Positions 39,001 to 50,929 of a stretch of 64,000 bases of DNA are shown in pieces (position 1 is the first letter of the stretch; each line of letters opens with the position of its first letter). The position numbers and the translations under genes are program-made. The stretch covers positions 15,461,403-15,525,402 of the forward strand of contig NC_058167.1 in the NCBI RefSeq assembly GCF_020080835.1, written 5' to 3'. Source of the DNA: Cotesia glomerata (taxonomy: Eukaryota > Arthropoda > Insecta > Hymenoptera > Braconidae). The notes under the pieces are model-generated. The model made no database searches, had not been told where the DNA came from, and worked only from the letters and a program-made list of their open reading frames with translations.

Positions 39001-39802
39001 TTTATTGATTTAAAATTACTACTAGTGATATCAACAATCTTGGATTACAGTAAACTTAGATAAGATTTATTACACAATTTGAGATGTACGTCCTATATTA
39101 ATTTTAATTCTACGTAATTTATTTTATCTTACTGTAGCCACGATATGAATCAATATGTTTTTATTTACATTTATATAAAATATCATAAATTTTTTTAAAA
39201 TTACAACAAAAATTTTATTGCCATTAAATATAAAAAAATGTTTTATCAGTGATTAAAAAAAAAAAAATTTTATCTTTTGACGTAAATGGCGTATTTTGTA
39301 AGAATTTCAATAGAAATTGGAAAATTATCTTCACTATTGCAGGAAATGTAAAATTTCTTTGATATCTCTAGGCAGTAAAATGAAAAAACCAAACCACAGA
39401 TTAAAATCATTTGTATTAATTAACATTATTAAGGAAACGATGATTTAATAAAATGATAACAAACCGGATTTCAGTGGCATAATAGTCGTGGGGTATAGCA
39501 CAAAGTACTCCAGCACCGTCTCCAGTATCATTGTCACAAGCACAAGCACCTCTATGATTCATACGAGCTGACAAAATTTCGGCATCCCGTACAATCTAAA
39601 AAAAATTTTCAACAAAAAAATAATTTTTTGAGAAATTAAAAACTTTGAAAAATTGAAATATTAGGTATTAATAATATCAAACCTTGTGCGAGCGTTTTCC
39701 ATCGATAGCAGCAATGAACCCAACACCACATGCATCTTTTTCTAGGGTTGGGTCATAAAGACCCTGCTTAACCGGAAGAGACCAAGAATCACCAGAGCTC
39801 AT
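27705..39802 (-). CDS. NADH-dependent glutamate synthase (GOGAT), 15 coding exons
   Basis: Exons in gene order: 39683-39802, 39465-39595, 38723-38849, 38410-38535, 37838-37981, 37659-37747, 36829-37033, 36605-36765, 35720-35825, 34547-34669, 33090-33304, 32914-33013, 28558-32820, 28281-28437 and 27705-27841. Phases agree throughout, giving 2067 residues, normal for fused eukaryotic GOGAT. The enzyme turns glutamine plus 2-oxoglutarate into two glutamates using NADH. Domains: a short propeptide ending before Cys24 (KDACGVGF), the nucleophile of the class II amidotransferase; a central domain; an FMN domain with 'GHDGGTGASSW'; the 3Fe-4S cysteines in 'CHLNTCPVGIATQ'; a GXGXG beta-helix; then the small-subunit region with 'RCMECGVPFC' and 'CPAPCEGAC' for 4Fe-4S centres, 'VGSGPAGLAAA' for FAD and 'IGGGDTGCDC' for NADH. 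The start is set by the first ATG in the exon, 9 nt after its acceptor. One exon of 4263 nt holds two thirds of the protein. Confidence 0.96.
28081..28161 (-). repeat. tRNA-derived SINE-like element in the last glutamate synthase intron
   Basis: On the minus strand the block starts GTCTCGTAGCCTAATGAG, an A-box-like promoter, and carries a perfect B box GGTTCGATCCC (28092-28102). It ends CTGCGCTGGGAC, which can pair with the 5' GTCTCG over about six positions. The anticodon arm is not convincing, so it is a tRNA relic or SINE head rather than a working tRNA gene. GC content contrasts with the host intron. Confidence 0.65.
34837..34858. repeat. (TAA)n microsatellite
   Basis: About seven TAA units in a glutamate synthase intron. 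Confidence 0.85.
35407..35437. repeat. (ATT)n microsatellite
   Basis: About ten ATT units followed by TTTA and TA repeats (35438-35530), in the intron between glutamate synthase exons at 34.6 and 35.8 kb. Confidence 0.9.
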
Positions 39803-39811
39803 ATTCGTAAC

Positions 39812-40375
39812 CTGAAAGAAAAAAAAAAAATACTTAAAAAACACAAACAAGTTGTAAAAATTTTTATAACTTGTAAATCTATATAATAAATTATAATAAA
39901 TTATCTCTGCAATTTTTACTAAAATTTATCGCGTCTTAATAAATTTTACAATATGTATTAAGAAATAATAGAAAAACATTTAAGAATATTTTATCAATTA
40001 TTTAAATAATATAAAAAATGTGAGAATTAAAAAAAAAAAATTATCCACCCTAATACATTTGTATTATTTTTAACTTTAATAGCCTAGTATAGAATTTAAC
40101 GAGCGTGTCAAAGGTACTATTATCGTAATATAAATTTTTAGAATGTATTATCGTCTAGACGCTATTCACCCCCTTGGAAATTTCTAATCAATTTACGTAA
40201 TGTTGAAAAAATTTTTTAAAAACATCCAAGTATTTTAAAAAGCGTTTACAAATTCAAATTTTTATAGTTAATAAAAAAATTTACAAATTTTATTCGTATT
40301 TTTCTCCCATATCTTACGAAAAAATGATCTTGATTTACCGATAATAAATAAAGTTATCTATCATTATCTCTTCCC

Positions 40376-40407
<32 letters not shown>

Positions 40408-43400
40408 AAAGTAAAAAAGTAATATCCTTTAAAAAATCCATTATTTATTAATTCTATAGATCGGAAGAATTGCACGAGTTGATGAAATCAATACAAAAAA
40501 TAAAAAAATAAAAAAAAAACAAAATAAATAAAAAAATGATTCCCATCACTATTATCAACAGTAAAAAGTACACTAGTTAACATGAAAATAAATTTAAACA
40601 ATAATTTTATGAAATTATAATAAAATAAACACTCAACAGCGACTTATTATTTGTTTAAAATCTTTAAAGAAAATAGTAATAATAATTATAAAATCTTAAT
40701 TATCTCATAACTTGGAGAGATAAATAAACATGAATTGCATTTTAACTATATACTAAGTATATAAGTAAAAATATTCATAAACTTAAATGTACATACAACA
40801 AGTCGTTATCATTAGTTTACTGTAAACGAATTTTCGATAATAAAACAATTAGTTGTTGTAATTACTATAAGCATACAAATAGATTTAAATTATTTTAAAT
40901 AATAAGTAATTAATGAATAATATAGAATAGATGGATTTTATGTAACATTGAAAATTAAACTGCAGCCTTAGTTTTCATTCTCATCGAGTTAACATTCAAG
41001 TTTTTGATCCCCCTCTCTGGTCCTTAATATATCACTATATCTACTATATAATATTTGCACTGGCATTGGGTGCGCATATGCCAACCAGTTTGCAACTATA
41101 CGACAGAAAGAATTGCGTAACATGTGCACATATATACACACACTTTTAATGCTTATTATATGCACATATACACTACCACCACCAACATTATTTCAAGATG
41201 TTCAATGGACAGTTATCGCTGGAAAATATATAATTGAAACTTAATTAGAACTTGACATTTTTTTAGTCATTGTTTATCAACAAAAATTCTTTTTTACTAC
41301 ATACGAGCATGTAAAGTTTTTTTTTATCTTTCAAATCCTATCTACATATTTATTTAAAAGTATTCAGTTAATAATTATTGCTATATGAAAATGTAGATAG
41401 AAATATTTTTATCATTAATTGAAGCTTTAAAATTTTAGTTTTGTTTCAATCTTCAACTTGTTACTATTTTCTCGTACTACTGTCTTGCAACCTGTACTTA
41501 TTTTTCTCCTGAAAAAAAAAAAAAAGCATTTGAATAAAGGGGTCCAGGAGCGAGTCCCTACACTTAAAAAAAATTGTTTACAACGTTTTGCCGAGATGTT
41601 TTGGCCGAAGTTGTTTGAACCAAAGTTGTTTTCATCCGAGCTGTTTTTACCAAAGGTCTTATTGTTCTTATTACTTTTATATTTCAATGATAAAAAATAC
41701 GTAAACAACATTAGTAACTTATATAAATAAAATACTTTAATCCTTAATTAAAAATAAACTTTAATCAATTTTATCCAATATCAGTTTATTGTGATTTTTT
41801 ATTAAAAATAAATTTTTAATCTAAAGCTTCGATCAAACATGACAGCGTATTATGAGTTCCCGTTTTCTTGGCGTATTTTCTTACATTATTGATCTATTGT
41901 AAGCAAAAGTTTTCTGCTGAAATCAGCAGGAATATATCGTTTAAGAAATTTTTGGATCGATGCCAAGATCATTTTATCTTTTTATTCTTATAGATTTTTT
42001 TCGGATTTGTTGTATTTTAAGCTACCAATACTACACCAAGCTCTTGACGTCAATTTTAATAAACTTGTATATGTTTATAAAAAAAAATTTAATACGTAAT
42101 TATAAAAATATATATATTAACATAAATATTTAGATATCCTATATCAATGATGGATAATAGATGTTATATGAATATTTTTTCACTATATCATATTAAGAGT
42201 AAAGTGACGCATCAATGAAATCAAATCAATTATATTCACGACACAACTATAATCATAAAAACATCCGGTTTTACAAATAATCAATAGATGCAATTTTTAT
42301 CTTCCTGTCTACTTATCATCAATTGATTATATTTAGTATACAGGCAAATCAATACATATATATATATATAAAAACATACATACATTTAATATTAGTGAGT
42401 AATGAGAGTAAGACAGATAATAAAATGTGCGCGTGATTATATTTATAAGACGTAAAGCTCATTAAGTTTAAAGAGCCGCCAGGTCAAAGTCCGCTTGGAG
42501 ATTTCAAATTTTTGCACGACATTTATAGCCGCCGGCGTATGCAACAATTACATATTATATTTTTTCCACATACTTGAATTCGTTTATTTTAAAGGTATCA
42601 TCAGTTTTTCGTAAAGTTTCAAAAACTATAAATATTTTATAAAAAACTAAAACACTTGATGGCAGTTTATCTTTCTTAACACACATTAAATTTTTTTGAT
42701 ATTAAATTTCAATAATAAAAAATTTGATATAATTAAATTATAACAAATTAGAATAAAGTTTTAAAATCATACTTGTTTGATAATTATAATACAAGATATT
42801 GAACTTAATAAGAGTGTGGTCAAATAACCTTCATTATTAATAATTCTATCAATTTAGATAAGTATAATCTAAAAATAACGTTGTGACATACTCTACTTGT
42901 TAATAAAAAGAAAAAGTATGATAATCTATACGATAACTAATAAAAACAGTGTAACAATGTAATTAACATAAATTATTACTAAAAGTAAGAGATCTAATCT
43001 ACCAAGCGCGTATAATAAAGTATCATGTATTATGAATGTAAGCAAAGAAAACAAGTAAGTGATCGGTAAAAAAAGGAGGAACAAAAAATGTAAGAAAAAA
43101 AAAAGAACTTGCCACGTTGATAATTGCGACTTTAGCATAACTATTGTAACTTGACCGCAATATTATTGCATTTATAATATAATATCCATACCTATTCGAT
43201 AGCAATACCAATTTATTTATTAAGAATAATAATATACTTAAAGCAAAAAACTCAGTCGAGTTATTTTGATGTAAACATTAAAAAAAAATTTAATTTTTTT
43301 AGAATTATCATAATTGATATTGACATTGCTCTCATTTTAGCTCCAGAATTTGAAATTATCATATTAATGTTATCTCGTATGGCATGTAATTGAATGTGAT

Positions 43401-44027
43401 GTAATGTAATACAATGTATAATAAAATGAGCAAAATTATATATCCCTTATCATTATCACATAGACTTGAATAGCAGAAGCTTGAACCTATTGATTTTCAA
43501 CGTTGCACATAGTTCTGTATATACCCTTGCCAGACACTGGCATGCAGGCACTCACCGGGCGTGTACCTAGAGTTTATTCAAGTATGTACGTAAAGTACAT
43601 ATGTCTAAAACTGTTTTTTCATCATCAACAAAACGTCTTGTCGTTTATTTAACCGATTATCACGCTACTTTAGATTTTTTTATTTGTTTTCTATTTTAAG
43701 TATAGTACAAGGATTTCTGTAAATACAATAAACGATAATTAATATATCAAAATATTTTTTTGTTAATTACTCTGTCAACAATAGTTACCTACCTAAAAAT
43801 TACATTAATATTAATATCAACAAACCAAATATTTAACTGTTTTAAAAAAAAATATTTTTGTCCTAAAAATCTTGAACACACATTACATGAGTACTTTAAT
43901 ATTTATAGCATAGTTTAATCGATCAAAAGTCACTAAATCATATATCCTATATATTTTTTATGACATTGCAGATATTTATCAGAAATTGATAAATGCATAT
44001 ATTTGTAAATTATTATTTTTCTGCTGT

Positions 44028-44064
<37 letters not shown>

Positions 44065-44328
44065 TTATAAGTATAAAAAAATTAAACGAAAAAATAAAAA
44101 CCAAAAATTATTTTTAATTACAAAATCCCCACACACATAGAAATGCATTTCGATAATGATCGCCGGTAAATTATTGTTGTTATGCTAAACACAGTTGCTT
44201 TAATTATACGATAAAAATAACGTCAATTATTATATTATTTTAATTACATAAGATAACAGATTAAATGTGGTTCAATTTATTATTACATGACGATGATGGA
44301 AAATGAAAGATTTAAAAAAAATCATTAC
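39812..44328 (-). other. First intron of glutamate synthase
   Basis: 4.5 kb without supported coding sequence. It holds poly-A/T runs (notably T at 44030-44062), a degenerate 15-bp tandem repeat (41575-41660) and GC-richer islands at about 42465-42545 and 43490-43575, which may be regulatory or alternative first exons. Confidence 0.5.
41575..41660. repeat. Degenerate 15-bp minisatellite
   Basis: On the minus strand about five units of consensus TTYGGYNAAAACANC follow each other, for example TTTGGTTCAAACAAC and TTCGGCCAAAACATC. The unit length is a multiple of three, so both strands give spurious short frames. Confidence 0.7.
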
Positions 44329-44362
44329 CTCCTCGATGTATAGAGTTCTTTGCAGCACAGTT
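44329..44362 (-). other. Probable 5' UTR exon of glutamate synthase
   Basis: The minus strand reads ...ACATCGAGGAG then GTAATG, a plausible donor at 44328. TATATAAA lies at 44385-44392, about 28 bp before a start near 44360. The coding part begins just after an acceptor at 39812, so a non-coding first exon is required; this is the best candidate, not proven. Confidence 0.4.
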
Positions 44363-44384
44363 TTACACGAAAAAAGAATAAATC

Positions 44385-44392
44385 TTTATATA
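44385..44392 (-). promoter_or_regulatory. TATA box candidate for glutamate synthase
   Basis: TATATAAA on the minus strand, correctly spaced before the proposed 5' UTR exon. A second possible start region with an Inr-like TTCAGTC lies further upstream near 44735. Confidence 0.35.
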
Positions 44393-45567
44393 AACCTTAT
44401 TGCTGGTTTTTTAATTGACAGAAGTTTTTAGAAAAAAAAGCACCAAAACCGACCGGTTTTTTTTTCGTTCTATAAAAAGTTAAGTACTTACTTCATTCAC
44501 GTTTTTTTTTTTTTTTTTTTTTCTTTAACAAAGAATTACCCAGATAATAAAACTTAATACCACAGGTTGGTGCTAAATATTGACTTTGAGAGCAAAAATA
44601 AATGATAAATAAATGAATTATTTACGGTTTTAAGAAATAATTGTTTAAATTATTTATTTAATGTACATTTGTAATTAATAATGAGTGGAACAAATCATTG
44701 ACACGTGAACGAAGACGCACTAAACTGCCGACTGAAAACGAGACGGTGTAAGATCCACTAAATTTATGGAGCGTTCACATTCAGCGATTGTTATTCATTT
44801 TAAATATTTATCATGACAAAGTTGTAAATTTTAAATAATGTTTATTTATCAACGATTAATCATGTTGTTAATAAATTGTTAAATAATTTTTATTTATTTA
44901 AAATAAGTATTTGCTTTAATTTTTTCGTAAATCTAAAAATTAAATAGAAATAAAGCTTACGGTTCAAATCCAATTTGACAAATTTGTACGTCAAAAATTT
45001 TTGCAATCCAAAAACTAGATTTTTTTTCTAAAATAAATAATTATATTGAACATTTTATGAATCATTTGAATCAGTATTAAAAAAAAAACACTTACTTACA
45101 AATGATATATTTGGTTCAATCATAAAAAATCGGAAACCCAAGGCAAATGTAATTTTGCTTATCGATTGCTAGATGGAGAAATTTAATTTTGTTTTATTCT
45201 CAAATAAATGTTTTAATTTATCAAAATTATTCAACAATAAGATCTTATAAAATCAAAAGTCTTAAAAAGATTATTGCTATTTTTAAATTTATTATTTATT
45301 TCTTCAAATAACAAAAAAAAAAAAAAAAAGCTTTATTTTAATCAACGTTATTTCCGGTTTTATTCCGATATTCCGTAATTTTACACAATACTTGAAGTTT
45401 GACAATATAATATATAGCGAATTGAAAAATCACATGTAATATTAATAACAACAGTTGGAAAGTCAGAATTTGACAGAAATTACAAACTATGAAAGTGTGT
45501 TTACGTCATCTACAAAACACATGACATCGTGGTGTAAAATTTATCATACAATGTGTAATGATTTGGG

Positions 45568-45586
45568 CCAATGAACGTCAACCACG
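45568..45586 (+). promoter_or_regulatory. ER stress response element (ERSE) of DNAJB11
   Basis: CCAAT (45568-45572), exactly nine bases, then CCACG (45582-45586): a perfect CCAAT-N9-CCACG element. It lies 52 bp before the start codon. In animals this element binds NF-Y with ATF6/XBP1 and drives ER chaperone genes during the unfolded protein response. Finding it before an ER co-chaperone makes a chance match unlikely. Confidence 0.8.
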
Positions 45587-45606
45587 ATCTAGCGGTCGTC
45601 TGGTTG

Positions 45607-45612
45607 TCAGTG
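45607..45612 (+). promoter_or_regulatory. Initiator of DNAJB11
   Basis: TCAGTG matches the arthropod initiator, 21 bp after the ERSE. It predicts a 5' UTR of about 29 nt. No TATA box is visible. Confidence 0.45.
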
Positions 45613-45637
45613 TGAAAAGTCTGTAAACTTCGAAAGA

Positions 45638-47249
45638 ATGGCTGCATTTCGTATTTTCCAATTATTATTGATAAATTTAATATTTTATACAGCTGTAATA
45701 GCAGCCGGGTAAGTTTTATTTAAATAAATAGTTTATTAAAGTATCTAAAAATAATTAATTTGAATTTTAAACTGCCTGTTTAAAGGGTCATATTTTTAAT
45801 TACAAATGATTAACCTTCAATGACAAATTTTATTTATATTATTAATGATAATTTTTTTTTAATTAATAGGAGGGATTTTTATGGTATTCTCGGTGTTTCA
45901 AAAAGTGCTAATACAAATGCCGTTAAAAAAGCGTATAGGATGTTAGCAAAACAATTACATCCTGACAAAAACAAGGATGATCCTGAGGCATCTCAAAAGT
46001 TTCAGGATCTGGGTGCTGCCTATGAAGTACTCTCAGATCCTGAAAAACGAGAAATGTATGACAGGTGTGGTGAAGAGTGCTTGAAAAAAGATGGTATGAT
46101 GAACAATAATGATCCTTTCGCAAGTTTTTTCGGAGATTTCGGATTTCACTTTGGTGGTGAATCTCAACAAGAACGTGAAGCACCACGAGGTAATAATATT
46201 ATGATGGATCTTAGTGTAACACTGGAAGAATTGTACAGTGGTAATTTTGTTGAGGTAATTTTTTTACTCCATTTAATTTATTAGTATTTTTTTTTTAAAA
46301 CTAATCTTAATTCACGGTTATTTATTAAATTTTAAATCGTAAGGAGTTTAATTTTTGTGATGAAAATTTTTTAAAAACAAAAAAATAACGAAATTTTTTA
46401 TTTACAAGAAAAAATAGTGTGATTTGATTTTAATTTTTGGAAAGAAAAAAAAATAACGAAATTTTAAATTACAGATTACAAGAAATAAATTAGTTATAAA
46501 ACCAGCAAAAGGAACTCGAAAATGTAATTGTAGGCAAGAATTAGTGACACGTAACTTGGGAAGTGGTAGATTCCAAATGACACAACAAACAGTGTGTTCT
46601 GAATGTCCAAATGTTAAATTAGTAAATGAAGAAAGATTACTGGAGGTAGAAGTTGAGCCTGGTATGGTTGATGGTCAAGAAATTAAATTCTTTGCCGAGG
46701 GTGAGCCACATACTGACGGTGACGCTGGAGATTTAATCTTGAAGTAATTTTATTTACAATATATAATTACTCCTAATAAAAGTTATCATTATTAATAAAT
46801 AAAATTTGTTTTTTTGCAGAATAAGAACGCAACCTCATAGAATATTTGAGAGAATTGGCGATGATCTCTACACTAATATCACAATATCATTGCAGGATGC
46901 ATTGATAGGATTTAAATTAGACTTAACTCATTTAGATGGACATAAAGTAACGATATTACGAGAGAAAGTAACTAAACCTGGTGCTAAAATCCGTAAAAAG
47001 GGTGAAGGAATGCCTAATTACGAGAATAATAATCTCTATGGTACACTATACATTACTGTTGACGTTGCATTCCCAGAAAAAGATTTTACTGCCCAAGAGA
47101 AAGAAGGTAAAATAGTTTATTTATTAATTAATAACTGTTTATCCTGAATAATTATTGACATATTTTTGTATTTTTCATTTATAGCAATCAAAGAACTTCT
47201 CCAACAGAGCTCTGTAAATAGAATTTATAATGGTATACGTGGATTATAA
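45638..47249 (+). CDS. DNAJB11: DnaJ homolog subfamily B member 11 (ERdj3), ER co-chaperone
   Basis: Five exons, 45638-45708, 45870-46254, 46475-46743, 46820-47106 and 47185-47249, give 358 residues, the same length as the mammalian protein. Residues 1-24 are a signal peptide. A J domain follows, with His54-Pro55-Asp56, which stimulates the ATPase of BiP. Then come a Gly/Phe linker (DPFASFFGDFGFHFGG) and the substrate-binding C-terminal domains. These are interrupted by the short four-cysteine insert typical of ERdj3 (CNC and CSEC) in place of a full zinc finger. The C-terminus 'NRIYNGIRGL' matches the family and lacks a KDEL-type retention signal, as is normal. It acts in the ER lumen, presenting unfolded clients to BiP. 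The upstream ERSE points to induction by ER stress. Confidence 0.96.
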
Positions 47250-48538
47250 ACTCTTATTACTAGACTGAAATTAATTAAATGACTTTTACTAAACCAACAA
47301 GAATAAAAATTATTAAGTAAAAAATCAGAACATTAATTATGTCCAAGATCACGTAGTATGAATTTGGATTATTAGATTGAGTTTATATTCCATTCTCCGT
47401 TTTATTAACTCCATTAATTGACAATTAGATAATATTTCTTAACTTGAAATTATTTAAATATAATTATATATTACATTTAAACTTAATTTATTTATCATAA
47501 ATATTATGAATGGTGTAAAACTTTATTCATAGCATCATTGATAATTAAATGATTATTTTATGTATGAAATTTGTAATTAATATACGGGAATAGAAGTTAA
47601 GCAGTATGATAAATAATATGATTAAGGTCATTGAAAAATTAATTTGGAAACTGTAAATATACTTAGTAACTAAATTCGTAAATCATGAATGAGTGACTAA
47701 TTTTTAATAAACAATTGAATAAAATTAAATATGATTTGTTTTTTTTTTAATAAAATAAATTATTCTATATTATTATTATATAAAAACAAATAAAAAATCC
47801 TTGATAACTAGACTTGGAATACATTTTTAATCTATCATAAGTCTATGATACTCCTGAAAATAACAATTGTGAGTTGTCAATTAAAATAAGTATTACTTTT
47901 ATATATTCTTATAAATTATTAAATAAATATTTTTTATTTAAAGTCAACATTTATAGTAGAAAAAATTTTTTTAGTATGACTTTTTTTACAATTAAATATT
48001 TTTAGAAAATTAAAAATAATAAAACAGATTATTTAAGAATTTTTTGCGTCATATCGTCATGCAACTGGTAAAAATTTTAATATTTTCAACTGAGATATTT
48101 TAAAAACTAACAATAAAAAAAATTGATTTTATCGTGGTAATTATAAAGAAAATTCAACTGTGGAAATAGCACCAATTAAAGTCGATCAAGTTTATAGAAA
48201 ATATTTCTATCTGTAGTGGATTATGATGTAATAATCATAATAAATTAAATAGTCCTCTTGAAACCATACTATTACATTATTGTGTCTTCTATTTTTTTAA
48301 TTTAACCAAGTATGAATATGATTGAATAAAAATAAATATTAACAGCGTTGAAAATAATAGATTGTTAAGTAATTGCATAAATAAATAAATAAATAATTGA
48401 ATGAAATTGAATATCAGACATAGATTAAAAAATAAATTTTTCTAAACGATTCAATAAGTATAATAATGAATAGTAACGATACTATAAAATATATCCATTG
48501 AATTTGAATGATGTGTAGAGTTAAAAAAATTGAATTTC
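47250..48538. other. Convergent 3' intergenic interval
   Basis: Between the stops of DNAJB11 (+) and the DUF229 gene (-). AATAAA at 47302-47307 is a likely DNAJB11 polyadenylation signal. The rest is AT-rich with no supported gene. Confidence 0.6.
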
Positions 48539-50906
48539 TTAACCGCAGTAACAGTATAACCGCATGTTAAAATCATCAACACAAGTACTTTGTTTACCGT
48601 ATGAATTGAGTCTGCCAATAGAACCCACTATCGTACTATTACCCGTATTATCGTGTCTCACTGTTGCCTCAAATATTGCATTGCTCGGTATGGTTTTAAT
48701 AGCTATTGTATAATCAATCCATGGTACTAGCGATCTCTCTTCATCTTTGTCTTTTTCTTCACCATGAGCACTCCATACTTTAGCATCAATAACTTTACTT
48801 AACTTCAATAATGAGCACTGTGGATACTTTTTAATCATTGTATTTAATTCATTGATTATGAAATCAGTAGCATTCTTTACAGCAGAATCATCGTGTGAGA
48901 TATTAGTACTTTTATGACACATACACCAATGTCCAGGTATTCCCGCCGTTGAGCAATTACGTTCATCAGGTATTGTTAAAAACCAACTTATACCACGTGG
49001 AAATGATGAATTATTTTTATCATTTAGCATATTTTTAATACGGCTAACAATAAATTGATTGGTTAGATTTTCGGGGTACAAAAAATCCATTAGTGTTTCA
49101 TGAAAATCATACGGAGTAGTTAAACTGACAGTATTTTGTTGTAAATTATTTACTGCTAATGGAAATTTTTTCTTCCACCATTCTGGTAAAATAATAAACA
49201 TTAGAGGAAGACTACCTTCAATTCTTCCTTGATAAGTCTGTCGAAATTCACCCCATCGCATTCCATGATCACTCATTACGATAAGTGCCGTATTATTAAG
49301 GAAACCTTGATTATTTAGATAACTAATTGATTCGCTGTAAGGAAGATCACCCAATTGCGGGTAGTTAAAAAAATCATGAGTCAAACTAGCTTCCCAAAAA
49401 AATGCAAAATAACGATCACCATTAAATTCTTTAACTACTTTTTTAGTGTAGTTCAATAAATTATCAAATGTTTTGCGTGTGCCAACACATAAATCCGCAT
49501 TAAGTTTGTGCGTATTACCTATATCGGATTCTGCTGCTACGCAATACGGTCGGAAGTAATAATCTGTTGGTTGATTTCGGAATCCTGGCTTAAGATAATT
49601 AAATGTTGTCATTGCACATGCATCTTCAGCAAATATCGTTCGATATCCTGATTTACTGAAATTTTTCCATATCAATGGACATTTATCAAATGGTAATTTT
49701 GAATTGTTCCAACAATTTGATCGAAACTCTTTTTCTGACAATCCACTTAAAACTGATACGAGATTTGGATAAGTATTATCCCCAATTTTGTTATAACCCA
49801 TCATTTCAATGGCACCCATTGACTTAAGAGTTTCGATAGTTTTTGGCATCATACGGTGAAAATTCATTCGTGATACTGAATCTAATCCAAGAATTAAAAT
49901 GCTTAAATGATTTTCATTGTTGTTATCATCTTTTTCCGTTTCGTCTTTTTTTCTTTCTTCTTTTCGTTTTTTTTCAGCAACATGGCATCTTTCTTCAACA
50001 TTAGGTTTTCGAGGTACAAAAAAATGATAGTCACGATATATTTGTTTACTATTTTTAAAACATTCAACTTTTATGAATTCTGCTGTTATAGTTGTTGAGC
50101 TATTAAATTTTTGACACAATGGATCATATCTATAATAAAATATTTATAATAATTAAGATTTACAATTTATAATATTTTTACTGATTGTATGCAATTAATA
50201 TTTTATCTAAGCAATTTAATACGTTTATTATAACACGTGTTAATCGATCAGAAGTGTTGAAGATTATTTTAATACATTTTAAATATATTTATTGTTTACA
50301 CTATTCCTATATTTAATTAATAAAAAAATACTTACTTTACAAAATTATCTTGATGTTTTTTACGTTCGAAAATCCGCCAACAACAATCGGCGGTTTCTGT
50401 TTCATTATAATACTGATTGTGAGTATCTGGATTTATAAATATAGCCGTATCATTAGACTCAACAAGAGGCAATTGATTTCCAAATTCACATTCCAACGGA
50501 TTCTCTGTTTCCATAAAATGTTTCGCAAATTCGTTGAATGGATCAAGCTCTGCTATTTGACATCCTTGTTTATGAACAATAAATCCCAACACTGTATTTG
50601 TTACTATACTAATTTTTCGTTGTTCTCTTTCTATAAAATTATCTAGAAAAATAAAAATAGTTTTTGTTTTAAATATATTTGTAAAATTAATAATATAATA
50701 TTTTTTTAAACTTTACCTTGTATCGAAACATTGGCAAAATGATCGATGCTACTACTATTAAATTGATTGGTAATAAAATTATTTATTATTATTAACGAAG
50801 CGATCAAGAAACCTAGGATACCCAAGTACCAGGTCCTTACTTTTAGGCCAACATTGCATTTAAAGTTTTTTTCATGTTTAATATTCATATAACGTTGCTG
50901 TGACAT
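48539..50906 (-). CDS. DUF229 family membrane protein, sulfatase-like fold
   Basis: Exons 50717-50906, 50336-50642 and 48539-50129 join in phase to 695 residues. The first true ATG is at 50906; an upstream in-frame TTG run of lysines is not needed. The protein is type II: a short basic cytoplasmic tail, one membrane helix (about residues 26-46, 'YLGILGFLIASLIIINNF'), then a large lumenal or extracellular domain with many Asn-X-Ser/Thr sites. The domain is DUF229 (PF02995) of the alkaline phosphatase/sulfatase superfamily. Landmarks are 'LILGLDSVSRMNFHR' (metal Asp), 'GDNTYPNL' (the nucleophile position) and 'VMSDHGMRWG' (metal Asp-His). Members are common in insects and nematodes; their substrate is not established. 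A low-complexity Lys/Glu/Asp/Asn linker sits before the catalytic core. Confidence 0.92.
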
Positions 50907-50929
50907 TTTTTTTTTCAAATGTCACATAT

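Noticed and set aside
41427..41730. Frames of 90 and 94 codons on opposite strands
   Set aside because: Produced by the period-15 minisatellite, whose unit is a multiple of three.
44957..44977. GGTTCAAATCC resembling a tRNA B box
   Set aside because: No A box, no pairing arms and AT-rich context.
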